Below are positions 8,249 through 17,286 of a stretch of DNA of 25,884 nucleotides, piece after piece (position 1 is the stretch's first letter; every line of letters starts with the position of its first letter). The stretch is from Bacillota bacterium (GTDB lineage: Bacteria > Bacillota > Clostridia > Lachnospirales > Cellulosilyticaceae), in NCBI GenBank assembly GCA_023410675.1, contig JAEYPM010000075.1, forward strand, positions 1 through 25,884. Direction: 5' to 3'. The notes beneath the pieces are model-generated. The model ran no database searches and was not told the DNA's origin. It worked only from the letters and a program-made list of their open reading frames with translations. A program made the position numbers and the translations under genes.

Positions 8249-10586
8249 CTAGCATCATCTTTTCTTTTTTAGCTTTTTTCTTTTTCAGAATGACAATAAC
8301 AATGATTATGGCTATTATCAAAATTACACTGCCAAGAATAAGTGGCACACCTATCCCTTTTTTTTCTTCTTCAATTGGCTGCTCGCTTCCCATATCGTCA
8401 GGCATTTGTGGGGCTCCTTCTGCAACCTCTACTGAAAAATCTTTAACATAAGTGTTTATCTGACCTGTTGTTTCTTCATACTCTATGATAATCTTACCTT
8501 CTAAGAGTCCAGGTACTTCTGGAATAATCGTTGGAGAATAATCACCTGTTTCGCCCTTTTCAAGCCTTCCTATAAATACCTTATCATCTTGCACAGAAAA
8601 GCCTTCGCCTTCTATGTGTATCTTGATATTTGATATATCTGTTTTACCTGTATTATAAATAGGCACATTCACATAAGCTGCCATCCCTACCATAGGAGAG
8701 TCAATCACTACATCTGCTATTTCAAGTTTGGTTACTTGCTCAACAGGGATGCCTATACTTTCAGTAGCAGTAATCTCTGCTCCTTTTTCATCTTCATATT
8801 GCATATCGATGGTTATTTGGTAAGTTCTTGGGCTTGCACTTGGTATTGTATAAAGTCTTATTTTTTTGACCTCTGTCTGTCTTGGGCTAAGATCAGATAT
8901 ATAAAATGTATTACTTGCTCCTACTGGTGTAAAGACATTTCCCGAATCATTTTCTCCTATATCTTTAACTGTTAAATTTGCTTTAAAATTATGTACGCTT
9001 TTTGTATTGTTCGTATTAAGGAATCCAATTTCTAAATCAAATTCTTGTCCTGCTTTGACAACTACAGGATTTACCGAATAGGTACCAACAATAACTTTTG
9101 GCATTCCTTTCTTAATCGTTTTGCCATCTTCATCTTTTTCATTCTCAACATTAGAAATGTTAACACTTGTATATTGGCTAATTGTGTTTTTTTGATCTCC
9201 TTTTCCATAGTCAACAGATATTTCTATTGGATGTGTATTGGTACTTGCTGCCACAGTTGCTGCCATTGTGACAGTAAATTGCTTGCTTTGACCTGGACTT
9301 AGATTTTCTATTATAAAAAGATTTTGTGATTTAGGTACGATTCCTTCATCACCTTTAACAGATATCTTTATATTTTCAGCTCCTGTCTTACTTGATACAT
9401 TAAACTTTATGGTAAAGTTTTGATCGACAGAATATATCCCTGAAGCTCCAATCACATTACTAATGATTACCTCTGAAGAAGCGGAGCCAGAAGAAGTATT
9501 TAAATAAATGTATTGATTTTCTGTTTTTTCATTGCCTTCTTCATCTAAATATTTTAGATCTATTTTAATTGGCACCATACTGAGTTCAGTATTTGAAGCA
9601 ATTTTTATACTTACAGGAATGGATTGACTTACACCCGGCTTTATTTCCTCAACAAATCGCACACTACTGCCATTTGCTACAGCAACATCAGGTGAATTAC
9701 TGATTTCAAATCGAATGTTTTTTGCAGAAATATCACCTACATTTTGAATTTTAACCATTATGCTTTCTACAATCCCAGCTTTGAACACCCTATTTGTATC
9801 TAACGCAACTTCTAAAGATGGTGGCATGATATTACTATCTACTATAAGCTCAATAGGGTAGTCTGTGCCTGCTATCTCAGCATTTACTTTATAGCTTCCA
9901 GCCTTTACGCCTTCTTCTACAGCTACAGCAAACTGGACTGTCCGCACTTCTTTTGGCTGAACCCCAGTAATCTCAATGTAGTTCTTATTCTTTATTTCAA
10001 TACCTGGTACATTCTCCTGCATGGCTAACTGAATTTTTACACGATTAATTTTATTGGTTGAAACATTTTTTATCTTAAACTCTGCATTTTGAGATTTACC
10101 TGCTTTAACTTTTACTTTATTTGACCCTTCAATAGCAATAGCATCTTTAATCTCTTCTGAAGATTTTGCTACAATTTCCATCTCTTTGTATACAGAACTT
10201 GTTGTAGCTCCTTCTTTGCCGTTAAAAACATATTCTAGTTCGACTAATATACTCTTAGAACCCCCATTATATTTAAGCCCATTAATAGAAACATGAGTAT
10301 GATGATCTGTCCAGCTTGTTTCTGCAGCATTAACATATTCTATTCCTGATCCAGAAACTCTTGCACCCGTTATTTCAACTCTACTATCTGTAATACCATA
10401 TTTTATTTTAAGATCAAATGTATCATCTTTTTGAATTCCTGTTTGACTTTGTTCTAGTCCTATAATAGATATATATTCTGATCTACCTTCTTCTGCATAA
10501 ACACAGTTTATGTTACTAGGTAATAAATAACTTATTAACATTATTAATGGTAGAATCATGCTTATGTATTTAGATTTCTTGTTCAT
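8235..10586 (-). CDS. Membrane-anchored COG1361-like surface protein
   Basis: A 783-residue exported protein. A signal peptide spans residues 1-31 (NKKSKYISMILPLIMLISYLL, probable cut after VYA). The body is all-beta, made of repeated Ig-like/NEW3/CARDB-type modules seen as recurring phrases such as VKIQNVGDISAKNIRFEI, FKIKNVSTNKINRVKIQLAM and VPIYNTGKTDISNIKIHIEG. A single membrane helix lies at about 747-767, followed by KKKKAKKEK, leaving a short acidic tail inside. Genes of this type commonly sit between the ATPase and permease of MacB-like transporters in Firmicutes. The protein is probably an extracellular partner of the permease domain. It overlaps the ATPase gene by 17 bases and the permease gene by 14 bases, so all three are likely made in fixed proportion. 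The molecular function is not known. Confidence 0.82.
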   Translation of the reverse strand: MNKKSKYISMILPLIMLISYLLPSNINCVYAEEGRSEYISIIGLEQSQTGIQKDDTFDLKIKYGITDSRVEITGARVSGSGIEYVNAAETSWTDHHTHVSINGLKYNGGSKSILVELEYVFNGKEGATTSSVYKEMEIVAKSSEEIKDAIAIEGSNKVKVKAGKSQNAEFKIKNVSTNKINRVKIQLAMQENVPGIEIKNKNYIEITGVQPKEVRTVQFAVAVEEGVKAGSYKVNAEIAGTDYPIELIVDSNIMPPSLEVALDTNRVFKAGIVESIMVKIQNVGDISAKNIRFEISNSPDVAVANGSSVRFVEEIKPGVSQSIPVSIKIASNTELSMVPIKIDLKYLDEEGNEKTENQYIYLNTSSGSASSEVIISNVIGASGIYSVDQNFTIKFNVSSKTGAENIKISVKGDEGIVPKSQNLFIIENLSPGQSKQFTVTMAATVAASTNTHPIEISVDYGKGDQKNTISQYTSVNISNVENEKDEDGKTIKKGMPKVIVGTYSVNPVVVKAGQEFDLEIGFLNTNNTKSVHNFKANLTVKDIGENDSGNVFTPVGASNTFYISDLSPRQTEVKKIRLYTIPSASPRTYQITIDMQYEDEKGAEITATESIGIPVEQVTKLEIADVVIDSPMVGMAAYVNVPIYNTGKTDISNIKIHIEGEGFSVQDDKVFIGRLEKGETGDYSPTIIPEVPGLLEGKIIIEYEETTGQINTYVKDFSVEVAEGAPQMPDDMGSEQPIEEEKKGIGVPLILGSVILIIAIIIVIVILKKKKAKKEKMMLDEDL

Positions 10587-11295
10587 AGATAACTTTCTTC
10601 CCCTCTGTTGTATTTGTTTCTACTCTGTAGATATTCCCATCTCTAATTGTAATAATGCGATGTGCATAAGAGGCTATTTCGGGATCATGTGTCACGATAA
10701 CTAGCGTTTGTTGATGTTCTCTTGCGATATTGGTAATAATATTCATCACTTCTTTCGTTGTATGCGTATCTAAATTACCTGTTGGTTCATCTGCAAAAAG
10801 AATCTTGGGCCTATTTACAAAAGCTCTAGCTATACTTACCCTTTGCTGCTGTCCACCACTCATTTCATTTGGCTTATGGTGCAGTCTTTTACTAAGTCCT
10901 ACTGCTTTTAACATCTCTTTAGCATTTTTTTCTCTTTCTCTTTTCGATACCCCCTGAAAAATAAGAGGTAATGCCACATTTTCAAGAGCCGTCAATGAGG
11001 GAATTAGATTATAGGATTGAAAAACAAAGCCAACATACTTCTGCCTAAAAATAGCTAGCTGCGTTTCATCTAGTTGTGTAATGTCCCACTTCTTTATATT
11101 GATACTTCCACGTGTTGGTTTTTCTAGTCCTGCAAGCATATTAAGAAGGGTTGATTTGCCTGATCCTGATGTTCCATATAAACAACATATCTCTCCCTCT
11201 TCTATGGTCAAGTTAATCTTGTCTAAAGCAACGATCTTTTCATTCCCCATTTTATATACTTTTCTTAGATCTTGAACTGTAATAATAGGTGCCAA
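10570..11295 (-). CDS. LolD/MacB-type ABC transporter ATPase
   Basis: A 241-residue ATPase with all motifs of the family: Walker A GTSGSGKST (41-49), Q-loop Q93 in FVFQSYNLIPSLTALENV, signature MSGGQ (145-149), Walker B ILFADE (165-170), D-loop NLD and switch His203 in VTHDPE. The sequence around the Q-loop is typical of the LolD/MacB/FtsE branch that partners FtsX-like permeases, which fits the permease two genes downstream. The start codon is TTG at 11295 behind AAAGGAG with seven bases of spacing; no better start is present. It is the first gene of the operon and follows the promoter/operator at 11353-11382. Confidence 0.92.
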   Translation of the reverse strand: MAPIITVQDLRKVYKMGNEKIVALDKINLTIEEGEICCLYGTSGSGKSTLLNMLAGLEKPTRGSINIKKWDITQLDETQLAIFRQKYVGFVFQSYNLIPSLTALENVALPLIFQGVSKREREKNAKEMLKAVGLSKRLHHKPNEMSGGQQQRVSIARAFVNRPKILFADEPTGNLDTHTTKEVMNIITNIAREHQQTLVIVTHDPEIASYAHRIITIRDGNIYRVETNTTEGKKVIYEQEI

Positions 11296-11352
11296 AATCT
11301 TTCTCCTTTTATTAGCAATTTTGTCAAATATAGCTCGTAATTCTATATCTTT

Positions 11353-11382
11353 ATTTTACACTATTAATTAGACGCCTGTCTA
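11353..11382 (-). promoter_or_regulatory. ABC operon promoter with overlapping palindromic operator
   Basis: On the minus strand, TAGACA (11382-11377; TTGACA 5/6), an 18-base spacer and TAAAAT (11358-11353) form a promoter about 50 bases from the TTG start. The -35 is embedded in the palindrome TAGACAGGCGTCTA (11382-11369; arms TAGAC/GTCTA with a 4-base centre), which resembles operators of TetR-family repressors. The adjacent TCTAGCTAGA (11379-11388) is another perfect palindrome. No regulator gene is in the window, so the cognate repressor would be encoded elsewhere. Confidence 0.6.
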
Positions 11383-11389
11383 GCTAGAT

Positions 11390-11439
11390 AAGTTCCAACA
11401 ATATTACAATTCAATAAAATATTTATATCATTGGAACTT
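11390..11439. repeat. Inverted repeat in the csp-ABC intergenic gap
   Basis: AAGTTCCAA (11390-11398) and TTGGAACTT (11431-11439) form a perfect 9-bp inverted repeat. An inner ATAT/ATAT pairing after a 2x2 mismatch leaves a loop of 20 bases. It lies 37 bases past the csp operon stop, where a terminator would be expected. Neither strand has a T-tract after it, so it is at best a weak or factor-assisted terminator, or an RNA-stabilising 3' hairpin. Confidence 0.55.
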
Positions 11440-11475
11440 CTTAAACACTAATCCTCTTACAAACTATAGATACGT

Positions 11476-13239
11476 TTATATAATCTGCTGTGTTCGTAAA
11501 ATATCTAACGTATTTTGTAAGCATAGTTTACCGTACCCCCAACTAGGATCTGGAAAGCTGACCCCTGGAATATTTCTTACTGCTCCACGAAGTAAATAAG
11601 CTTTTAAGTTTTCTCCATACATAAACAAGTTATTCCCTCTAACAATACCCCATTCCATAATCAGTGCAGCACTTCCTGTTACATGTGGTGTTGCCATGCT
11701 TGTGCCACTCAGTTGCTGATAACCCCCTGTATAGCTTGGAGCAATAATATTAACCCCTGGTGCTACTAAATCTGGCTTAATTACTTTGTCATTTCTACTA
11801 AAACCTCTTCCTGAAAATGGTGCTATTTGCTGGGTTCTTGAATTATAAGCCCCTACTGATATAACGAATTCTGCTGTAGCTGGCGTCGTAATAGTAATCC
11901 CAGATACATTGGTCAAAATATAATTATCTATGCCTGCAGTTTCTGATGTTGGCCCCCATACATGATAATCACCTAAAACAATATTTTTCCCATATATCCT
12001 AACAGTCCATACACCTGGTGATATAAATGCACTTCTTAGAGGAATAAGAAAGACTGCAAATTCTATATCCCCATTTAATGGAGAGGGGCCGACAAAGGTC
12101 GTAAACACTTCTGTAGTCCCTAGTATATAACTTTGGGCCCCTTGAGGATAAGATAAAATACCTGTGGTTGCCCCTGATGGACTAATTATTTCAAACTCCA
12201 TGTTATCAATAAAACTAATCCATATAGACAATCTATAGTTAGATACACTTTCTCCTATTTGAAACTGAAATTCTTTGACTTCTCCTTCGCCAACTACGCC
12301 CATTGTATGATTGCGTGATGCTCCTTCATTTCCTGTTCCAACAACAATATTGCATCGCCATAATGAAGCAGCATCATCTAAGTACTGTTCGAGTAAAGCA
12401 CTACCATCATGTGGTCCCTCACTCATCCCTAAGCTAATATTAATTGCTACTGGTCTTCCCAGTTGAATTGCTTTTTCTATTACATATTTAACTGCAAGCA
12501 TAATCTCAATGCTTCTTACAAAGTCCTCTTGCCCAGGAGCACCTAATTTCACTATAATAAATTCAGCCTCAGGTGCTGCTCCTACATATTGCCCATTTGA
12601 CGCTCTTCCGTTGCCACCTGCTATGCCAGCTACATGTGTTCCATGCCCTCTATAATCCTCACTAGGTACAATGGTAAGCTGCTCTTGTCTTGTAGGCCTA
12701 GTAAGTGCCTCATTAATTTGTTCTCTTGTATATTCAGTCCCAACAAAAAACCCTTCTGGAGGGCTTCCGCTAATTGTTTGATCCCATATAAAAGCTATTC
12801 TTGTCTCTCCATTATTATATCTAAAGTCTGGATGAGCATAATTTATTCCCGAATCAATGATTCCAAGTAATACGCCATTTCCTTTTAATAAATAAGGCCT
12901 TTGATTTTGAACTTGAGTAATGCAGCTTGCAAGCATACTTGCATTAACATTATAAATCATTCTTTTAGGTGTTTCTAAATATTCAACCTGTGTATAGAGC
13001 AATAAATTATTAATATTTTCTTTCGGAATCGTTAAAACAGCATATTGGCTGTTAATAATCTGAGCTATGCCCCCTTCAGCAAGTGCCACTGACTGAATAT
13101 CTCCATTATATTTTACTACTATTTGCCAATTGTCAACATTCTCAAATCCTAATTTTTTCAAATACTCTTCGTATTGATCAAGTTGTGTTCCTGACATCTC
13201 TGTAACGATACTTAAAGTTGCATCTGTCTTATTTTCCAT
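11476..13239 (-). CDS. Csp-type subtilisin-like germination protease, intact triad
   Basis: A 587-residue S8 subtilase of the clostridial Csp type and the most canonical of the four here. After a prodomain of about 105 residues come Asp129 (IIDSGIN), His199 (GHGTHVAGIAGG), oxyanion Asn304 (GTGNEG) and Ser514 (SGTSMATPHVTG). The long insert between Asn and Ser (about 320-450, beta-rich, jellyroll-like) is characteristic of Csp proteins. There is no signal peptide. The catalytic residues and neighbourhood make it the best candidate for the CspB-like enzyme that cleaves pro-SleC; that substrate is inferred. ATG 13239 has AAGGCGGTGAT upstream, inside the end of the preceding gene. It is the last of four consecutive csp-like genes, six bases after the previous stop. 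Confidence 0.9.
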   Translation of the reverse strand: MENKTDATLSIVTEMSGTQLDQYEEYLKKLGFENVDNWQIVVKYNGDIQSVALAEGGIAQIINSQYAVLTIPKENINNLLLYTQVEYLETPKRMIYNVNASMLASCITQVQNQRPYLLKGNGVLLGIIDSGINYAHPDFRYNNGETRIAFIWDQTISGSPPEGFFVGTEYTREQINEALTRPTRQEQLTIVPSEDYRGHGTHVAGIAGGNGRASNGQYVGAAPEAEFIIVKLGAPGQEDFVRSIEIMLAVKYVIEKAIQLGRPVAINISLGMSEGPHDGSALLEQYLDDAASLWRCNIVVGTGNEGASRNHTMGVVGEGEVKEFQFQIGESVSNYRLSIWISFIDNMEFEIISPSGATTGILSYPQGAQSYILGTTEVFTTFVGPSPLNGDIEFAVFLIPLRSAFISPGVWTVRIYGKNIVLGDYHVWGPTSETAGIDNYILTNVSGITITTPATAEFVISVGAYNSRTQQIAPFSGRGFSRNDKVIKPDLVAPGVNIIAPSYTGGYQQLSGTSMATPHVTGSAALIMEWGIVRGNNLFMYGENLKAYLLRGAVRNIPGVSFPDPSWGYGKLCLQNTLDILRTQQII

Positions 13240-13245
13240 CTTCTA

Positions 13246-15003
13246 TCACCGCCTTGATCGTATCTCATTTAGCATCTCTTCTATACATAGGATGCCATAT
13301 CCCCACTGAGGATTTGGATAAGGTGCATTAAGTTGAGGCCTTCTTGCTGTACGTAGCATATATACTTTTAGTTCCCCACCATACAATGTCCAATCACCGG
13401 ATATCCTTCTTTCGTATTCCATACAAAGCAGATAAGCACCTGCTACAAAAGCTGCTGCTGCACTTGTTCCTGTAACTGATTCATAAGTAACATTTGGGTC
13501 ATTAGAAGTTGTTACAATCCCTACTGCGGGAGCTGATATATCTGGCTTAAGGCGTTCATCTTTTGTGAATCCTCTGCCCGAAAATGCAGCTATTTGTGAT
13601 GTGGTTGGATTAAACCCTGCAACACTCGTTATATTTGAAGCTGTTGAAGGTATTGTAAGGGTAGTTGATAAAGAAGAAGTCAAAAATCTTGTTTGCGTGT
13701 TCTCTACAATAGAACCCCATATATAGTAACTACCTTGAACGATATTGGTACCTCTTAACATAATCGTCCATAGCCCTTGTTCTATCCCAATATTTGGAAT
13801 CCCCTCAAATAATATCAATATCTTTTGATTATACTCATCTAGCGTAGGCTGAGAAAAACTAACAAATAACTGTGAATCCCCAAATACAAATACTCTATTC
13901 GGCACCCTAATGCTTAGTACTTGGGTACTTTCTCCCCTTGGTGATTGAACGATAAGCTCTATATCATCTAAAAAGTTTTTCCATATACTACACATGTAGT
14001 ATAACTGATTGGGTGCAACAATAAGCTGTATTTTTTTATGTTCCCCTTGCGATAATTTACCTTGAATGTGACTATCCTTATTGGCCTGATTACCTGTTCC
14101 CACAATAATATTATTTTTCCAAACTACTGACATTTGATCGATATATTGCTCTATTGCTGATTTCCCATTATGTGCACCCTTATTAGTTCCTGTTCCTAAT
14201 AGAATGCAAACTGGTGCATTTAATTCTTGAGCCTTCATTAATACATACTTTATGCCTTGCATAATATCCGTATCTCTCGGCATCGTAATGTTAGGATTTG
14301 AACTGCCTGCTTTCACAATGATAAGCTTGGTGTTTGTAGCAAGTCCCTTATGTTGACCGTCTGAAGTTCTTCCATTACCAGCAGCTATTCCAGTCATTGC
14401 TGTTCCATGACCAATGGCATCAATAGAAGGCACCCTTTGAAGGCTTTCTTCTTTTGTAGGCATGCTTAGTGCTTCATCAATATCACTTTTTGTAAATTCT
14501 ATGCCCTTCTTAAATCCCTCTGGGGGTGTTCCAATTAGTGTTTGATCCCATAAATATAAGATGCGTGTTGTATTATCATTGTTTCTAAAATCTTCGTGCA
14601 TATAATCTATCCCTGAGTCAATAACTGCGAGCAAGGTGCCTTCTCCAGTAACACTATATCCCGCTTCCATAGTTGAAATATTTAGAGCACAAATGCTGTT
14701 TAATACTGCGGATCCTATATAGCTCATTGAACTTGATAAATCCATATAAATAATAGTTGGTATTTCTGAAAGAACATCTATATAACGCTTATTAAGAAAT
14801 CCTGTAAGGTAGTTCGCATTAAGTACCACAAGCTCTCCTTGTATTTCTTCAGGAATATCTAAAAAATCACCTCTATACTCTATAAGTAGCTCCCAAACTT
14901 CTGGATTAGAAGAAGCTGTAAGCTGAGTTAAGACTTCTTGATTTAACCTATTGGAATAAGCTAGTACAAGCTGTAATTCAGGACTTAATTTATTGATAAT
15001 CAT
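13246..15003 (-). CDS. Csp-type subtilisin-like protease, triad present, altered Ser loop
   Basis: A 585-residue Csp-type subtilase with Asp129 (AVIDSGIDYMHEDF), His199 (IGHGTAMTGIAAG), Asn305 (GTGNQANKDSH) and Ser514 (TGTSAAAAFVAG). All catalytic residues are present, but the usual GTSMATPH loop reads GTSAAAAF, so the Met, Thr, Pro and His after the Ser are lost. A run of Ala also follows the dead site of the first csp gene. Activity is therefore plausible but less certain than for the next gene. Its length and residue spacing closely match that next protein, pointing to a tandem duplication. The ATG overlaps the stop of the upstream gene by four bases (ATGA), so translation is probably coupled. 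The SD is weak (GGAAAGTGAT), which fits coupling. Confidence 0.88.
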   Translation of the reverse strand: MIINKLSPELQLVLAYSNRLNQEVLTQLTASSNPEVWELLIEYRGDFLDIPEEIQGELVVLNANYLTGFLNKRYIDVLSEIPTIIYMDLSSSMSYIGSAVLNSICALNISTMEAGYSVTGEGTLLAVIDSGIDYMHEDFRNNDNTTRILYLWDQTLIGTPPEGFKKGIEFTKSDIDEALSMPTKEESLQRVPSIDAIGHGTAMTGIAAGNGRTSDGQHKGLATNTKLIIVKAGSSNPNITMPRDTDIMQGIKYVLMKAQELNAPVCILLGTGTNKGAHNGKSAIEQYIDQMSVVWKNNIIVGTGNQANKDSHIQGKLSQGEHKKIQLIVAPNQLYYMCSIWKNFLDDIELIVQSPRGESTQVLSIRVPNRVFVFGDSQLFVSFSQPTLDEYNQKILILFEGIPNIGIEQGLWTIMLRGTNIVQGSYYIWGSIVENTQTRFLTSSLSTTLTIPSTASNITSVAGFNPTTSQIAAFSGRGFTKDERLKPDISAPAVGIVTTSNDPNVTYESVTGTSAAAAFVAGAYLLCMEYERRISGDWTLYGGELKVYMLRTARRPQLNAPYPNPQWGYGILCIEEMLNEIRSRR

Positions 15004-17276
15004 AGCATCACTTTCCTTATAATCTCTTCAAATAAGACATCATTAAACCTATCCAAATTAAAGGTCCCAAAACCATATGTAGGATTAGGATAATTAACAG
15101 TAGCCAATCGCTCAATTCTTCTTAGCATAATGTTTTGCATGACCAAAGAATTAGGCATAGGGAAAGCATTTTCACTCACAAACTTGCTAAATAGTATAGA
15201 TGATATGCCAGCCATAATTCCCGCTGCTACTAATGTTCCGGATGCCCTGGCCCAAGTTCTATTTATATTAGGTACTATAATATTGACTGCGGATGTGACT
15301 AAAGTAGGTGTAATTGTTCTATCTGCGGCAAATCCTCTTCCTGAAGAATCTGTTACAGTCAGTGTATCTTCATTATATGCTCCTACACACATTACTTCTG
15401 TTGTGCATCCTAGTGGGTAAACAGATATAAATGCAGAGGCTGGAGATAGTATGGCTCCTGTATTTAAGCTATATTGTGATATCCATATATCAAGGACATC
15501 TTGAATTCTATCTGGATTATTAAAAACAATTCGCCAGTTTCCTATCATGGGGTTTTCAATTCTAAATACTGCATTCTCACTTCCATTATCGAAGCTAACA
15601 CTATTTCCTTTTAAATAAATAGTAGCTGAACCTATTCTAACAATACCAGGTACATCCATCGATACAGTTTGCTGCTCATTAGGTGGATAGAGTATCATGC
15701 TAATTTTGCCTGGAATAGTTTTCCATATCGTTCCAATAATATTTTGTCCGCTCTCCCTCACAACTATTTCTATAGTCTCTTGAACCTGGTTTTTAAACTC
15801 AATTCTTTGGTGATGGCTTTTATTTGCTTCTTCTCCACTTGTAGTGATAATATTTGTTCCCATTTTTTTTGCTAGTTGTCCTGTTAACTGTAAGAGAAAA
15901 ATATCACCTCTATGACTATCAATATTGGTCCCATATGAAGTAATTAAAGTAATCGGACGATTATTCTCCTGTGCTACATTCATCAGCTTTGTTATCCCTA
16001 TAAGAAAATCTTCAAATAATGTTGCGTCTTCAGTAGGAACCCCCCCATATATTCTTTGAAGCGTGTCACTTACCTTGTTTACTTTTGCCACTATAAACTG
16101 GCATTCTGTAGCTACTGTACTGTATGTCTGCCTTTCATTTACTACATATCCTCCTGCTACTCCTAAAGCTATAGTGCTGATGCCTGTTTCATCTCTTATA
16201 GGAACAACTTCATATGGATTTTCTGAAGCTAATGCCCTATTAATATCTTCTTCATAATAACTGATGCCCTCATTTCCTCTTTGTTGTTCCCATATATAGC
16301 CTATCCTTGTTCGCCCATCCTCTGTTAAAAATGCTGGGTGTGTGTAATCAATGCCTGATGTACTCACAATTCCAATATAAGTATATCTTCCCTTATATCT
16401 TAAATTTTCTCTTGATAAACGATAGTTAAAACTGTCTTGTTGCTGTGTTATAATCGGTACTGCTGGTGTCATAATTTGATTTAAATAGTTAACTTCAACC
16501 TGAGGCCTAATGATTTGTGCATTTTGATCAAATACTTTCCTTGAAGCCTGCAAAATCCCATAGTCTCTTAATATCGTATTATATGTTATTCCTAATTCCT
16601 CATAAAATTGCTTTGACAGAGAATAGTTGATATTAGGTAATACATATATTTCTTCATCCTCTGGAATAAGTTCATAGAACACATCCTTATATAAGGGCTC
16701 ATTTTGTCTTGCTAAAAGAATATCTATGCAACTTGATTCTCGTTTTTTTTCACTAATAAGTGACTTTGTAACCTTTTTTATAAGGCTTTGCTTATAAATA
16801 GGAGATTCTATATCTAAATCTGTATAGATAACAAATGGCTTATTTAGTTCTTTAGCTTTATTTACTACGTATTTAATGCTTAATAAATAGTCTATACTTA
16901 ATAGTGTATGATAACACAGATAAATATTCATATATTCATACAAGAAATTTTTGTTCTTCTTATATTTTACAGACTCTTCTTTATGGGTATGGATATTATA
17001 ATAAATATCTACATTTTCTTCTGGCTGCTTATTGCCTATATAAACCAATAGAATGTCCCTACTTCTAAAATATTCTGCATTATAACTAGCTTTTATATCT
17101 CGTAAATAAATGTCAAATTCTTCTTCTATGTTATCTGCTAAGGCTTTAATACTGTTCAAAGACTGTTTGTTTGTTGTTATGACCCAATAATCCTCTATAA
17201 CATTTTGAGCACTTGTACAATATTGCATTAAATAAGTTGCACAATTCTTCTTGCACTCCACTAGAACACGCAACAC
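15000..17276 (-). CDS. Csp-type pseudoprotease with N-terminal subtilase relic
   Basis: A 758-residue Csp-like protein, about 170 longer than its neighbours. The subtilase fold is recognisable from residue 298 (IGIVSTSGIDYTHPAF), but every catalytic position is lost: Asp replaced near S305, His by I366 (TGISTIALGVAGG), oxyanion Asn by E482 (SGEEAN), Ser by L682 (ASGTLVAAGIMAG). Structural landmarks survive (SSGRGFAADRTITP, NYPNPTYGFGTFNL). Residues 1-165 contain a prodomain-like part and then IKYVVNKAKELNKPF (134-148), which aligns with the core helix IKYVLMKAQELNAPV of the next gene. This extension therefore looks like a collapsed second subtilase, recalling the CspB-CspA fusion of C. difficile. 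The start is GTG at 17276 behind a perfect AGGAGGTGAT, ten bases after the previous stop. A non-enzymatic, signalling or scaffold role is inferred. Confidence 0.85.
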   Translation of the reverse strand: MLRVLVECKKNCATYLMQYCTSAQNVIEDYWVITTNKQSLNSIKALADNIEEEFDIYLRDIKASYNAEYFRSRDILLVYIGNKQPEENVDIYYNIHTHKEESVKYKKNKNFLYEYMNIYLCYHTLLSIDYLLSIKYVVNKAKELNKPFVIYTDLDIESPIYKQSLIKKVTKSLISEKKRESSCIDILLARQNEPLYKDVFYELIPEDEEIYVLPNINYSLSKQFYEELGITYNTILRDYGILQASRKVFDQNAQIIRPQVEVNYLNQIMTPAVPIITQQQDSFNYRLSRENLRYKGRYTYIGIVSTSGIDYTHPAFLTEDGRTRIGYIWEQQRGNEGISYYEEDINRALASENPYEVVPIRDETGISTIALGVAGGYVVNERQTYSTVATECQFIVAKVNKVSDTLQRIYGGVPTEDATLFEDFLIGITKLMNVAQENNRPITLITSYGTNIDSHRGDIFLLQLTGQLAKKMGTNIITTSGEEANKSHHQRIEFKNQVQETIEIVVRESGQNIIGTIWKTIPGKISMILYPPNEQQTVSMDVPGIVRIGSATIYLKGNSVSFDNGSENAVFRIENPMIGNWRIVFNNPDRIQDVLDIWISQYSLNTGAILSPASAFISVYPLGCTTEVMCVGAYNEDTLTVTDSSGRGFAADRTITPTLVTSAVNIIVPNINRTWARASGTLVAAGIMAGISSILFSKFVSENAFPMPNSLVMQNIMLRRIERLATVNYPNPTYGFGTFNLDRFNDVLFEEIIRKVML

Positions 17277-17286
17277 TTATCACCTC

